From contig CANLQH010000004.1 in NCBI GenBank assembly GCA_947493285.1, forward strand, positions 1-64,000: a stretch of 64,000 bases of DNA. Reading direction: 5' to 3'. A model generated the notes under the pieces. It was not told where the DNA came from. It saw only the letters and a list, made by a program, of their open reading frames with translations, and made no database searches. Source of the stretch: an uncultured Tenacibaculum sp. GTDB taxonomy: Bacteria > Bacteroidota > Bacteroidia > Flavobacteriales > Flavobacteriaceae. The position numbers were made by a program, and so were the translations under genes. How positions within the stretch are numbered: position 1 is the stretch's first letter; every line of letters begins with the position of its first letter. This document shows, piece after piece, positions 1 through 7,061 of the stretch.

Positions 1-2
1 AT

Positions 3-75
3 GCGAGAGTAGCTCAGTTGGTAGAGCGTCAGCCTTCCAAGCTGAATGTCGCCAGTTCGAACCTGGTCTCTCGCT
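3..75 (+). tRNA. tRNA-Gly (anticodon TCC)
   Basis: A full cloverleaf can be drawn. The acceptor arms gcgagag and ctctcgc pair, the T loop is ttcgaac, and the anticodon loop cttccaa gives TCC, read as glycine. The discriminator base is T at 75 and the CCA end is not encoded. The gene is followed almost at once by a strong hairpin terminator. Confidence 0.96.
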
Positions 76-77
76 CA

Positions 78-112
78 AAAAAAAACCGAAACAAATGTTT
101 CGGTTTTTTTTA
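78..112. terminator. Bidirectional intrinsic terminator
   Basis: A 7-bp stem, ccgaaac/gtttcgg, with loop aaat is flanked by A8 and T8 runs, so it can end transcription both of tRNA-Gly and of the convergent rhomboid gene. The same 36 bases recur at 11193-11228. Confidence 0.85.
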
Positions 113-115
113 TTT

Positions 116-763
116 CTATCGGTTAAGTTTCAATTTATCTCCAAAGAAAAATAAACCTACAATTATCGCTCCTATAATTCCTATCATTAAAGAATTATTA
201 CTAATAACACTTGGTCTTAATAGTAAAGTTAATATATAACCTCCAATTGCTCCACCTAAATGAGCAGAATGCCCAACATTACCTAGCTGTTTCTTCATTC
301 CATAAATAGAATAGAGTAAATAACCAATTCCGAAAATATATCCAGGCAAAGGAATTGGAATCGGTAACATTATTAATTCCATATCAGGATACAACATAAT
401 TGCCGAAAAAACTATTCCAGAAACCGCACCAGACGCACCTACTGCACTATAATACGCTTCACTTTTATGTTGATATAAAGAATACATACTTCCTGCAATC
501 AAACTTCCGAAATAAATTAATAAAAAATTAGTAGTTCCAAAACTTGACACTACTACTTTACCAAACAAATACAATGCATACATATTGAACCCTAAATGAA
601 TCCAATCAACATGCAAAAAACCTGAAGTTAACATTCGTAATTTATCTCCACTCAATATTCTTTGGACCTGAAATTTATAGCGATCAAAAAAAACAACATC
701 GTTAAAACCTTTGTAAGAAACTAAAACATTGGCCACTATAATTATTAAAATAATCTGACTCAT
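116..763 (-). CDS. Rhomboid family intramembrane serine protease
   Basis: This 215-aa polytopic membrane protein has the rhomboid catalytic layout. HxxxN lies at His56-Asn60 in the second membrane segment, the GASG box carries nucleophile Ser111, and the His of AHLGG (His168) completes the Ser-His dyad. It would cleave single-pass membrane proteins within or near the bilayer; the substrate cannot be told from sequence. No cytosolic domain is fused, so it is the short bacterial form with about six membrane segments. A consensus -7 element, TAtgTTTG, lies at 781-788 on the minus strand. The gene converges on tRNA-Gly and shares its terminator. The motifs make the family call secure. Confidence 0.9.
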   Translation of the reverse strand: MSQIILIIIVANVLVSYKGFNDVVFFDRYKFQVQRILSGDKLRMLTSGFLHVDWIHLGFNMYALYLFGKVVVSSFGTTNFLLIYFGSLIAGSMYSLYQHKSEAYYSAVGASGAVSGIVFSAIMLYPDMELIMLPIPIPLPGYIFGIGYLLYSIYGMKKQLGNVGHSAHLGGAIGGYILTLLLRPSVISNNSLMIGIIGAIIVGLFFFGDKLKLNR

Positions 764-852
764 AACTTTTTAAATATTCACAAACATAAACAAAAGTTAA
801 TAAAGTAAATCATTGATAATTTAATGCGATATTTGCATTTTAAATTTAAAAT

Positions 853-1764
853 ATGAAGTTTTTAACTTTCTCAATTGTTTATCCTATTATTTGGTTAATC
901 TCAAGATTACCAATGAGAGTTTTATATATTTTTTCTGATTTCTTCTTCTTTATTCTGTATTATATTGTTGGTTATAGAAAAAAAGTAGTTGAGAAAAACT
1001 TAACGATGGTTTTTCCTGAAAAAAGCAATCAAGAAATTAAAAAATTACAAAAAAAATTCTTCAAACATTTTGTTGACTTAATTTTTGAAAGTATTAAATC
1101 TTTTACCATTTCAGAAAAAGAAATACTTAAGCGTTATACCTATAAAAACCCTGAACTAATAAACAATCTTTCTAAACAAGGAAAAAGCATAGCTTTAGTT
1201 GGTGCACACCAAGCAAACTGGGAGTGGTCAATCACTCTACCTCTTGTTTTAGATATTCCGGTTTTTGGTGCTTACACTAAACTAAAAAACAAGTATTTTG
1301 AAAAGAAAGTAAAAGAGTCAAGAACAAAATTTGGAGTTATTGGCTATAAAACTACCGAAACTGTAAAAGGTATTCACAAAAACTACATAAACAAAATACA
1401 AGGCTTATACATCTTATTAAGCGACCAATCTCCAAGATTAGGAAAAACACATTATTGGTCTAAGTTTTTAGGTATTAAGGTTCCTATACACACTGGAGCC
1501 GAAATGTTAGCCAAAAAATACGATTTAGCTGTTGTTAACTATGCTGTAAAGAAAATTAAAAGAGGTTATTTTGAAACTGAATTTGAATTAATAACCGACA
1601 GCCCTAAAGATTTTGAAGACTATCAAATAACTGATAAATACCTAGAAGTAACTGAAAGAAATATTAAAGCTCAACCTGAATGTTATTTATGGACTCATAA
1701 CCGTTTTAAGCATAGAAATAAATACGACCAATGGTTGGAGATGAGAAAAAATTCTCGAAAATAA
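853..1764 (+). CDS. LpxL/HtrB-like lipid A biosynthesis acyltransferase
   Basis: This 303-aa protein belongs to the lysophospholipid acyltransferase superfamily, lipid A late-acyltransferase branch. It has an N-terminal hydrophobic anchor (about residues 5-40) and the catalytic HxxxxE motif at His119-Glu124 (HQANWE). These enzymes move an acyl chain from acyl carrier protein to lipid A precursors at the inner membrane. Length and motif spacing fit the family, but the exact acyl position and donor cannot be read from sequence. It is divergent from the rhomboid gene and ends before a hairpin terminator shared with tRNA-His. An acyltransferase for ornithine or other aminolipids is the main alternative. 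Confidence 0.85.
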   Translation: MKFLTFSIVYPIIWLISRLPMRVLYIFSDFFFFILYYIVGYRKKVVEKNLTMVFPEKSNQEIKKLQKKFFKHFVDLIFESIKSFTISEKEILKRYTYKNPELINNLSKQGKSIALVGAHQANWEWSITLPLVLDIPVFGAYTKLKNKYFEKKVKESRTKFGVIGYKTTETVKGIHKNYINKIQGLYILLSDQSPRLGKTHYWSKFLGIKVPIHTGAEMLAKKYDLAVVNYAVKKIKRGYFETEFELITDSPKDFEDYQITDKYLEVTERNIKAQPECYLWTHNRFKHRNKYDQWLEMRKNSRK

Positions 1765-1783
1765 AATCGATAATTATTTATAC

Positions 1784-1816
1784 AAAAAAAGCTTTCTCAA
1801 CTTGAGAAAGCTTTTT
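1784..1816. terminator. Intrinsic terminator
   Basis: An 8-bp stem, gctttctc/gagaaagc, with loop aactt is flanked by A and T runs. It sits between the convergent acyltransferase and tRNA-His genes. Confidence 0.8.
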
Positions 1817-1823
1817 GCTTTTG

Positions 1824-1898
1824 GGTGAATGATGGGATTCGAACCCACGACCCTCGGTACCACAAACCGATGCTCTAACCAACTGAGCTACAATCACC
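1824..1898 (-). tRNA. tRNA-His (anticodon GTG)
   Basis: The reverse complement folds into a cloverleaf with anticodon loop ttgtggt (GTG, histidine). The histidine-specific extra 5' G (base 1898) is encoded and faces discriminator C at 1824. The T loop is ttcgaat. One T-T mismatch is seen in the acceptor stem. Confidence 0.95.
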
Positions 1899-1953
1899 AT
1901 TTTAATTGCGAGTGCAAATATAAGACAGATTTTAATATTTGCAAAATATTTTT

Positions 1954-2670
1954 TTAAATTAATTTACTTAAATTTTCAACTGCAACATAACGTTCTGAGG
2001 TAAAGCCTTCTGCAAAATTAACATTTATTAACCTTCCTAAGTCTCTTGCTCTATACTCTATGCTATCGGTAAAATTTTTACTTGTAATTGGTGTTTCTGG
2101 CTCGTTACTCTTTGGATCAAAAAACTGAGAAGAGTATGCAAAAACCGAAGCTACCTTTTTATCCATAAAACCAGTTACATCAACTACAAAATCTGGTTCA
2201 ATATTTTTCCACTGAATATAATGATACACTTGTTTAGGTCTCCATTTTTCTTGCTGAATACCATTTAATTCAGTCTCAATTTTCATTAAACCACTTAAAA
2301 AACAGGCATTAGATACCACGTTACTCCCTTTTGGATGATCTATATGTCGATCATCAATCGCATTACACAACACAATTTCTGGTTTGTATTTACGAATCAC
2401 TTTTATGATTTCTAATTGATGTTCTTTATCATTTACAAAGAACCCATCAGCAAAACCTAAGTTTTCTCGAACAGAAACTCCTAAAATTTCGGCAGCCTTA
2501 GCAGCTTCTTTATCTCTTAATTCAGCAGAGCCACGTGTACCAAGTTCTCCACGAGTTAGATCAACAATACCTACTTTTTTCCCTAAAGAAATTTCTTTTG
2601 CAATGGTAGCTGCACAACCTAATTCAACATCATCTGGGTGCGCACCAAAAGCTAATATATCTAGTTTCAT
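1954..2670 (-). CDS. bshB1: Bacillithiol biosynthesis deacetylase BshB1
   Basis: This is a zinc-dependent LmbE/PIG-L family deacetylase of 238 aa. It removes the acetyl group from GlcNAc-malate, the second step in making bacillithiol, the low-molecular-weight thiol of Firmicutes and Bacteroidetes. The N-terminal AHPDD motif supplies zinc ligands His11 and Asp14, and the DDRHIDH motif supplies His112. The segment TRGELGTRG (about 39-47) is typical of BshB1 rather than of mycothiol MshB. The other pathway genes (bshA, bshC) are not in the window. It is followed at 38 bases by the MATE exporter on the same strand, with no obvious functional link. Confidence 0.92.
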   Translation of the reverse strand: MKLDILAFGAHPDDVELGCAATIAKEISLGKKVGIVDLTRGELGTRGSAELRDKEAAKAAEILGVSVRENLGFADGFFVNDKEHQLEIIKVIRKYKPEIVLCNAIDDRHIDHPKGSNVVSNACFLSGLMKIETELNGIQQEKWRPKQVYHYIQWKNIEPDFVVDVTGFMDKKVASVFAYSSQFFDPKSNEPETPITSKNFTDSIEYRARDLGRLINVNFAEGFTSERYVAVENLSKLI

Positions 2671-2707
2671 AAATCGTATATAATAACAGCTAATTTACTA
2701 ATTCTAT

Positions 2708-4117
2708 TTAGACCTTAACTGTTTTCCATTTTCCTTTTTTAAACAACCAAATCCCAATAACAGCGATTAATATCTCTGCCAATGTAATAGCCGAGAACAC
2801 TCCTACAGGACCATAATCTAAAGTTATTGCCATTATGTAAGCAAACGGCAACTGAAACAACCAAAAACAAATAAAGTTAATATATGTTGGTGTTTTGGTA
2901 TCTCCTGAACCGTTAAACGATTGTACTACTACCATTCCGTATGCATAAGCAATATAACCTGCTGCTATAATTTGTAAACACAATGCTCCGTTTTTAACCA
3001 CTTCTGTATTTTCTGAAAACCAGCTTAAAAATGTTGGCGCGAAAAAAAGATAAACTACAGAAACTAATCCCATAAAATAAGCACAATACCTACTTGTAAT
3101 CCATACAGATTTTTCAGCTCTATCTGGTTGATTTGCTCCTAAATTTTGTCCAACTAAAGTCGCCGCTGCATTACTCATACCCCATGCTGGCATTAAGGTA
3201 AACATCATAACACGAATAGCAATGGTATATCCAGCTAACACTTCACTACCAAATTCAGACATGATACGCATTAAAAATACCCAACTAGATGTGCCTATTA
3301 AAAACTGACCAATACCACCTAAAGAAACTTTAATTAAGTTAATCATTACGGACACTTTAATTACTAAATCTTTAACTGCTATTTTTATTTTTCCTGCGCC
3401 AAAGAATAGCACTAATAATTGCGATACTACCGCAGTACCTCTACCAATTGTGGTCGCTATTGCAGCTCCTTCTACTCCATACGCAGGAATTGGTCCTAAA
3501 CCGAAGATAAAAATTGGATCTAAAATAATATTTAAACCGTTTGATAAAATCAATGTCCACATAGCAATTGAAGCATTTCCTGCCCCTCTAAAAATTGCAT
3601 TGATTAAGAATAATAACATTACAGTTATATTTCCTCCTAACAACACCCTTGTATACCCATACCCTTCTGCAATTAAATCTGGCTCACCACCCATTAATTG
3701 CAATATTTCTTTCGGATATAAAATTCCTATTACACTTATTAAAACAGAAATAAATACACCTAGAAATATAACTTGTACCGCAGTTTCATTAGCTCTTTTT
3801 GCATCTTTCTCACCTGTTCTACGAGCCACTAAAGCAGTTGCCGCCATACTTAACCCGATAGCTACAGCATATACTAACGTTAACACAGATTCTGTTAAAC
3901 CAACAGTAGCTACTGCATTTACACTTACTCTAGATACATAAATTATATCTACCAGAGCAAATATTGATTCCATTAGCATTTCTAGAATCATAGGAATTGC
4001 TAACATAAAAACTGCTTTATGTATGCTACCTTGCGTAAAATCTTGTTGCTTACCTAAAACGGCGTCTTTAAAAAGGGAAAAAATATTTTGTTTTGAAGCT
4101 TGATTATTTTCAGTCAT
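2708..4117 (-). CDS. MATE family efflux transporter
   Basis: This 469-aa inner-membrane protein has two MatE halves and about 12 predicted helices. It starts with about 30 hydrophilic residues, then an HKAVFMLAIPMILEML-type first helix typical of the NorM/DinF group. The midpoint motif LGANQPDRAEKSVW is the usual loop between the halves. MATE proteins export cationic drugs or metabolites against Na+ or H+; the substrate here is unknown. Several membrane segments keep conserved Pro, Asn and Gly residues. The gene is divergent from the DUF2520 gene across 166 bases that hold no further gene. Confidence 0.9.
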   Translation of the reverse strand: MTENNQASKQNIFSLFKDAVLGKQQDFTQGSIHKAVFMLAIPMILEMLMESIFALVDIIYVSRVSVNAVATVGLTESVLTLVYAVAIGLSMAATALVARRTGEKDAKRANETAVQVIFLGVFISVLISVIGILYPKEILQLMGGEPDLIAEGYGYTRVLLGGNITVMLLFLINAIFRGAGNASIAMWTLILSNGLNIILDPIFIFGLGPIPAYGVEGAAIATTIGRGTAVVSQLLVLFFGAGKIKIAVKDLVIKVSVMINLIKVSLGGIGQFLIGTSSWVFLMRIMSEFGSEVLAGYTIAIRVMMFTLMPAWGMSNAAATLVGQNLGANQPDRAEKSVWITSRYCAYFMGLVSVVYLFFAPTFLSWFSENTEVVKNGALCLQIIAAGYIAYAYGMVVVQSFNGSGDTKTPTYINFICFWLFQLPFAYIMAITLDYGPVGVFSAITLAEILIAVIGIWLFKKGKWKTVKV

Positions 4118-4283
4118 TATAAATTATTTAATACAGTAAATTACCAGAGAAAAATCTCAGGTTTAATTGTGAGTTGCAAGAGTGCAACTAATATGGAAGT
4201 GGACTTAAACAATCATAAGATTACAAATATGCAAAAAATATTTTTAATGAATTTCTATAACAGAAAATCAATATCTTCGTACT

Positions 4284-5039
4284 ATGATTAAGATTTCCAT
4301 TATCGGAGGCGGCAATGTAGCTAGCCATTTAACTAAAGCTTTTTATGAAACTGAAGAAGTTTCATTAGTGCAGGTATACGCTAGAAACATTGCGCAAATA
4401 GCCCATTTAAAACATCATACTTCTATTACCAACAGCCTAGAGCTATTAATAGATGCTGATGTTTATATTTTGGCTGTTTCTGATGATGCAATTCCTGAAG
4501 TTTCCTCTAAAATTAATGGCAACCGCTTGATAGTTCATACTTCGGGAAGTGCTTCTTTAGAATCTCTTCAAAACAAAGGACGAAAAGGAGTATTTTATTT
4601 ACTCCAAAGTTTCTCAAAAGGTAAAACTGTAAATTTTAACAAAATCCCTTTTTGTTTAGAAGCTGAAAATAAAAAGGATCTTGAATTATTAGAAACTTTA
4701 GCAAAATCAATTGGTTCTAAAATATATCATATTAATTCTAATCAACGAAAAAGTTTACACGCAGCTGCTGTTTTTGTAAACAACTTCACGAATCATATGT
4801 ATAAAATTGGTGCCGATATTTGCAAAGAACATCAAGTTCCTTTTGAGGTGCTACAACCTTTAATTCAAGAAACTGCATTAAAAATAAAAGAGCTTTCACC
4901 GGAAGCAGCACAAACTGGTCCTGCCAAGAGAAATGATCAAGAGACAATCCAAAATCATTTAAAATTGCTTAACAAAGAGCAGCAAGAAATTTATCAACTT
5001 ATTACAAAATCAATCCAAAACAATGGAGAAAAGTTATAA
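4284..5039 (+). CDS. Rossmann-fold DUF2520 protein
   Basis: The 251-aa protein has an N-terminal NAD(P)-binding Rossmann domain with GGGNVASH at residues 8-15. This is followed by a helical DUF2520 domain (about 125-245) containing the family's LHAAAVFVNNFTNH and TGPAKRND segments. The overall architecture resembles ProC-like imine/keto reductases, but no reaction has been assigned to the family. It overlaps the following KdsC-like gene by 17 bases, so the two are translationally coupled. This pair is a common Bacteroidetes arrangement. A near-consensus -7 element, TAtcTTcG (4272-4279), lies so close to the ATG that the message may have almost no leader. Confidence 0.85.
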   Translation: MIKISIIGGGNVASHLTKAFYETEEVSLVQVYARNIAQIAHLKHHTSITNSLELLIDADVYILAVSDDAIPEVSSKINGNRLIVHTSGSASLESLQNKGRKGVFYLLQSFSKGKTVNFNKIPFCLEAENKKDLELLETLAKSIGSKIYHINSNQRKSLHAAAVFVNNFTNHMYKIGADICKEHQVPFEVLQPLIQETALKIKELSPEAAQTGPAKRNDQETIQNHLKLLNKEQQEIYQLITKSIQNNGEKL

Positions 5040-5544
5040 AGAAATATTACCTCAAATAGATACTTTTATTTTTGATGTAGACGGAGTTTTAACCAACGGA
5101 ATTGTAACCGTTTTTCCTGATGGTCAATTGGTACGTCAAATGAATATTAAAGACAGCTATGCTTTAAGAGCAGCCGTAAAAGCTGGGTTTAGAGTATGTA
5201 TTATATCGGGTGGTAAAAACGAAGGAGTTCGTACGCGTTTAAGTAACCTAGGTATTAACGATATTTATTTAGGTGCTCACGATAAAATTAAACAGTATAA
5301 CGAGTTCGTTGAAAAATATAATCTTAACCCAGAAAATATTGCATATATGGGCGATGATATTCCTGACTACCCTGTAATGAAACTAGTTGGAATGCCTTGC
5401 TGCCCAAATGATGCTGCTAGAGAAATACAACAAGTATCTAAATATATTTCTGATAAAACCGGTGGCAATGGTTGTGCACGTGATATTTTAGAGCAAGTAT
5501 TGCGCGTACAAGGAAAATGGGACAGCAACTTTGATGCACAATAA
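5023..5544 (+). CDS. KdsC-like HAD phosphatase (3-deoxy-D-manno-octulosonate 8-phosphate phosphatase family)
   Basis: This 173-aa HAD-IIIA phosphatase has no cap domain, as expected for KdsC. Motif I is FDVDGVLT with nucleophile Asp18 and acid/base Asp20. Motif II is Ser62 in IISGG, a motif III Lys follows GAHD (about 86-90), and motif IV is GDDIPDYP (Asp111, Asp112, Asp115). KdsC removes phosphate from KDO-8-phosphate on the way to the lipopolysaccharide inner core. The same fold also includes NeuA-linked phosphatases, so substrate is inferred from family. Overlap with the DUF2520 gene indicates one transcript. Confidence 0.85.
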   Translation: MEKSYKEILPQIDTFIFDVDGVLTNGIVTVFPDGQLVRQMNIKDSYALRAAVKAGFRVCIISGGKNEGVRTRLSNLGINDIYLGAHDKIKQYNEFVEKYNLNPENIAYMGDDIPDYPVMKLVGMPCCPNDAAREIQQVSKYISDKTGGNGCARDILEQVLRVQGKWDSNFDAQ

Positions 5545-5592
5545 GATTAATTGGAATAATTTTTGAAGCTCAATTTTATTAAACTCTAAACA

Positions 5593-6018
5593 ATGAAAAA
5601 AATATTTTACACCCTTTTATTAGTTATTATATCAACCTCTATAAATGCTCAATCTATTTTTGGGAAATGGGAAAACCGCGATGAAGAAACCAATAAAGTT
5701 GATTCTGTAATTGAAGTTTACCAAAAAGAAGGTAAAGCTTACGCTAAAATTATTGAAATTACTGATAAAAATAGGCAAGATGCCTTATGTGATAAGTGTA
5801 GCGGAAAACGCAAAAACAACCCTATTTTAGGAATGAATATTTTAACGGGATTAAAAAAAGATGGTGATGAATGGTCTGGTGGAAAAATTTTAGATCCTAA
5901 AAACGGAAAAGAATACAAGTGTTATATTAAACTTGACAATAACAACAAATTAAAAATTCGTGGATATATTGGTTTTGCTGCCTTTGGCAGAACTGCTTAT
6001 TGGTATAGAAAGAAATAA
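5593..6018 (+). CDS. Secreted DUF2147 protein
   Basis: This 141-aa protein has a signal peptide (cleavage near residue 19, after INAQ) followed by one DUF2147 domain. The domain shows its usual features: the N-terminal GKWEN, a CDKCSGKRKNNPILGM segment, a KILDPKNGKEYK turn and a C-terminal GFAAFGRTAYW. DUF2147 forms a small lipocalin-like barrel in the periplasm or outer membrane, with no defined ligand. The CDKC pair could make a disulfide after export. It lies 48 bases after the KdsC-like gene on the same strand and is followed by a hairpin terminator, so it may be the last gene of that transcript. Confidence 0.88.
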   Translation: MKKIFYTLLLVIISTSINAQSIFGKWENRDEETNKVDSVIEVYQKEGKAYAKIIEITDKNRQDALCDKCSGKRKNNPILGMNILTGLKKDGDEWSGGKILDPKNGKEYKCYIKLDNNNKLKIRGYIGFAAFGRTAYWYRKK

Positions 6019-6041
6019 CTTTTTATTCCTCATTAATATTT

Positions 6042-6070
6042 AAACTCGGCTTTTTAGTCGAGTTTTTTTT
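6042..6070 (+). terminator. Intrinsic terminator
   Basis: The stem aaactcg/cgagttt extends inward through gct/agt (one G-T pair) around a tttt loop. A T8 run follows, just after the DUF2147 gene. Confidence 0.75.
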
Positions 6071-6101
6071 AGCAGAGACGCCTATAATTTTACCTTCATT
6101 T

Positions 6102-6488
6102 TCATAAACTAATAGTATCTAATGTTACTTTATTTTTAACAGGCTCATTTAAAAGTATATTATTATAATTAGGGTTTTTCCATGAAAACTCTATCATAAA
6201 ATATTTAGATTTTTTATAATCTATTTTTTTTAAGCAATCTATTCTTTCTGAACTCCTATACAAAACCCCATCATACTTAAAAACATAATCTAAGTAGCAT
6301 CTTGTCTTCGCTTTAGAAAAACCAACAACCTTACATATTGAAACTTTCTTATTATCATTAATATTTTTATTATATGTATGATACCTCCAAAAGGCTAGAA
6401 TAAAAGCTAATACTATTATTCCAAACGCTATGTCTTGTTTAATTAATTTCATTCTGACTACATTAAATACTACAAAAACAAAGTGCAT
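6102..6488 (-). CDS. Hypothetical single-pass membrane protein
   Basis: No family is recognised. The reading frame gives 128 aa from the ATG at 6488, but an internal Met13 (start at 6452, 116 aa) is a better-looking start because it directly precedes a lysine and a hydrophobic helix (about residues 20-35). After the helix comes a 90-residue soluble part with three cysteines and a predicted mainly beta character (CYLDYVFKYDGVLYRSSERI). That part resembles small DUF3592-like domains only in outline. The gene stands alone between a terminator and the repeat-bearing region at 6514-6573. Coding status is likely but not certain. Confidence 0.55.
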   Translation of the reverse strand: MHFVFVVFNVVRMKLIKQDIAFGIIVLAFILAFWRYHTYNKNINDNKKVSICKVVGFSKAKTRCYLDYVFKYDGVLYRSSERIDCLKKIDYKKSKYFMIEFSWKNPNYNNILLNEPVKNKVTLDTISL

Positions 6489-6513
6489 ATTTACTGATTA
6501 AATATCACAATTC

Positions 6514-6573
6514 AAAAAGTGATACCTCCAAGTAAAAAGTGATACCTTTTTATACACCTAGAAAGGCATACCT
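6514..6573. repeat. Short direct repeats of AAAAAGTGATACCT
   Basis: The 14-base word aaaaagtgatacct occurs at 6514-6527 and again at 6534-6547, exactly 20 bases apart. A weaker third copy, agaaaggcatacct, is at 6560-6573. No gene overlaps them. Spaced terminal repeats like these are a feature of IS21-type element ends, but no transposase is present. Confidence 0.6.
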
Positions 6574-6649
6574 AAATCAGATATTGGGTAGTATTTAAAA
6601 TGAAAAAAAATTACTAATGTAGCTGTATCCCTTACAAAACCTATAAAAA

Positions 6650-6679
6650 CAAAAAAGCCTCACTATTTCTAGTGAAGCT
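6650..6679 (-). terminator. Terminator of the tRNA Ser-Pro-Arg cluster
   Basis: Read on the minus strand, gcttcacta/tagtgaggc pairs over nine positions with one G-T pair around loop gaaa, then a T6 run. On the plus strand the same arm has a mismatch, so the minus strand is the functional direction. Confidence 0.75.
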
Positions 6680-6684
6680 TTAAG

Positions 6685-6758
6685 TGAGCCCTGGAGGATT
6701 CGAACCTCCGACCGCCTCCTTAGAAGGGAGGTGCTCTATCCAGCTGAGCTAAGAGCCC
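6685..6758 (-). tRNA. tRNA-Arg (anticodon TCT)
   Basis: The minus strand folds into a cloverleaf with anticodon loop cttctaa (TCT, arginine), T loop ttcgaat and discriminator A. The acceptor stem holds two G-T pairs. It is third in the minus-strand cluster Ser-Pro-Arg. Confidence 0.95.
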
Positions 6759-6787
6759 GTAGTTTTTATGTTTCTACGAAAACAGTG

Positions 6788-6862
6788 TCGGGGTGGCAGG
6801 ATTCGAACCTGCGACCTCCGCGTCCCAAACGCGGCGCGATAACCGGGCTACGCTACACCCCG
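6788..6862 (-). tRNA. tRNA-Pro (anticodon TGG)
   Basis: Acceptor cggggtg pairs perfectly with caccccg. The anticodon loop tttggga gives TGG (proline), on stem ccgcg/cgcgg. The T loop is ttcgaat and the discriminator is A. It lies 29 bases from tRNA-Arg. Confidence 0.96.
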
Positions 6863-6878
6863 AATGGTTATCTTATTG

Positions 6879-6962
6879 CGGAGAGACAGGGACTCGAACC
6901 CTGGCGACAGTTACCCGTCGACAGATTAGCAATCTGCTCCATTACCACTCTGGCACCTCTCC
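6879..6962 (-). tRNA. tRNA-Ser (anticodon GCT)
   Basis: This 84-base class II tRNA has a long variable arm. The anticodon loop tgctaat gives GCT (serine, AGC/AGU codons). The discriminator is G, as expected for tRNA-Ser. It is first in the minus-strand tRNA cluster. Confidence 0.96.
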
Positions 6963-7061
6963 TTACAAACTAAAAATTCATCAAACAATGAATTAAAAAT
7001 TGCGAGTGCAAATCTATAACTATTTATATGTTTTCACAAGCTTTTTTAATAAAATTTTTAG

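Noticed and set aside
18..239. Open frame of 73 codons across tRNA-Gly
   Set aside because: It runs through the tRNA, its terminator and antisense to the rhomboid gene; no protein-like pattern.
3450..3941. Long plus-strand frame inside the MATE gene
   Set aside because: It is antisense to a well-conserved transporter and has the composition of a reverse-strand shadow.
4100..4291. 63-codon frame in the MATE/DUF2520 intergenic region
   Set aside because: It overlaps both flanking genes, has no recognisable domain, and ends inside the DUF2520 start.
6731..6996. Two overlapping frames across the tRNA cluster
   Set aside because: They translate tRNA-Pro and tRNA-Ser on the wrong strand; such frames are classic false genes.
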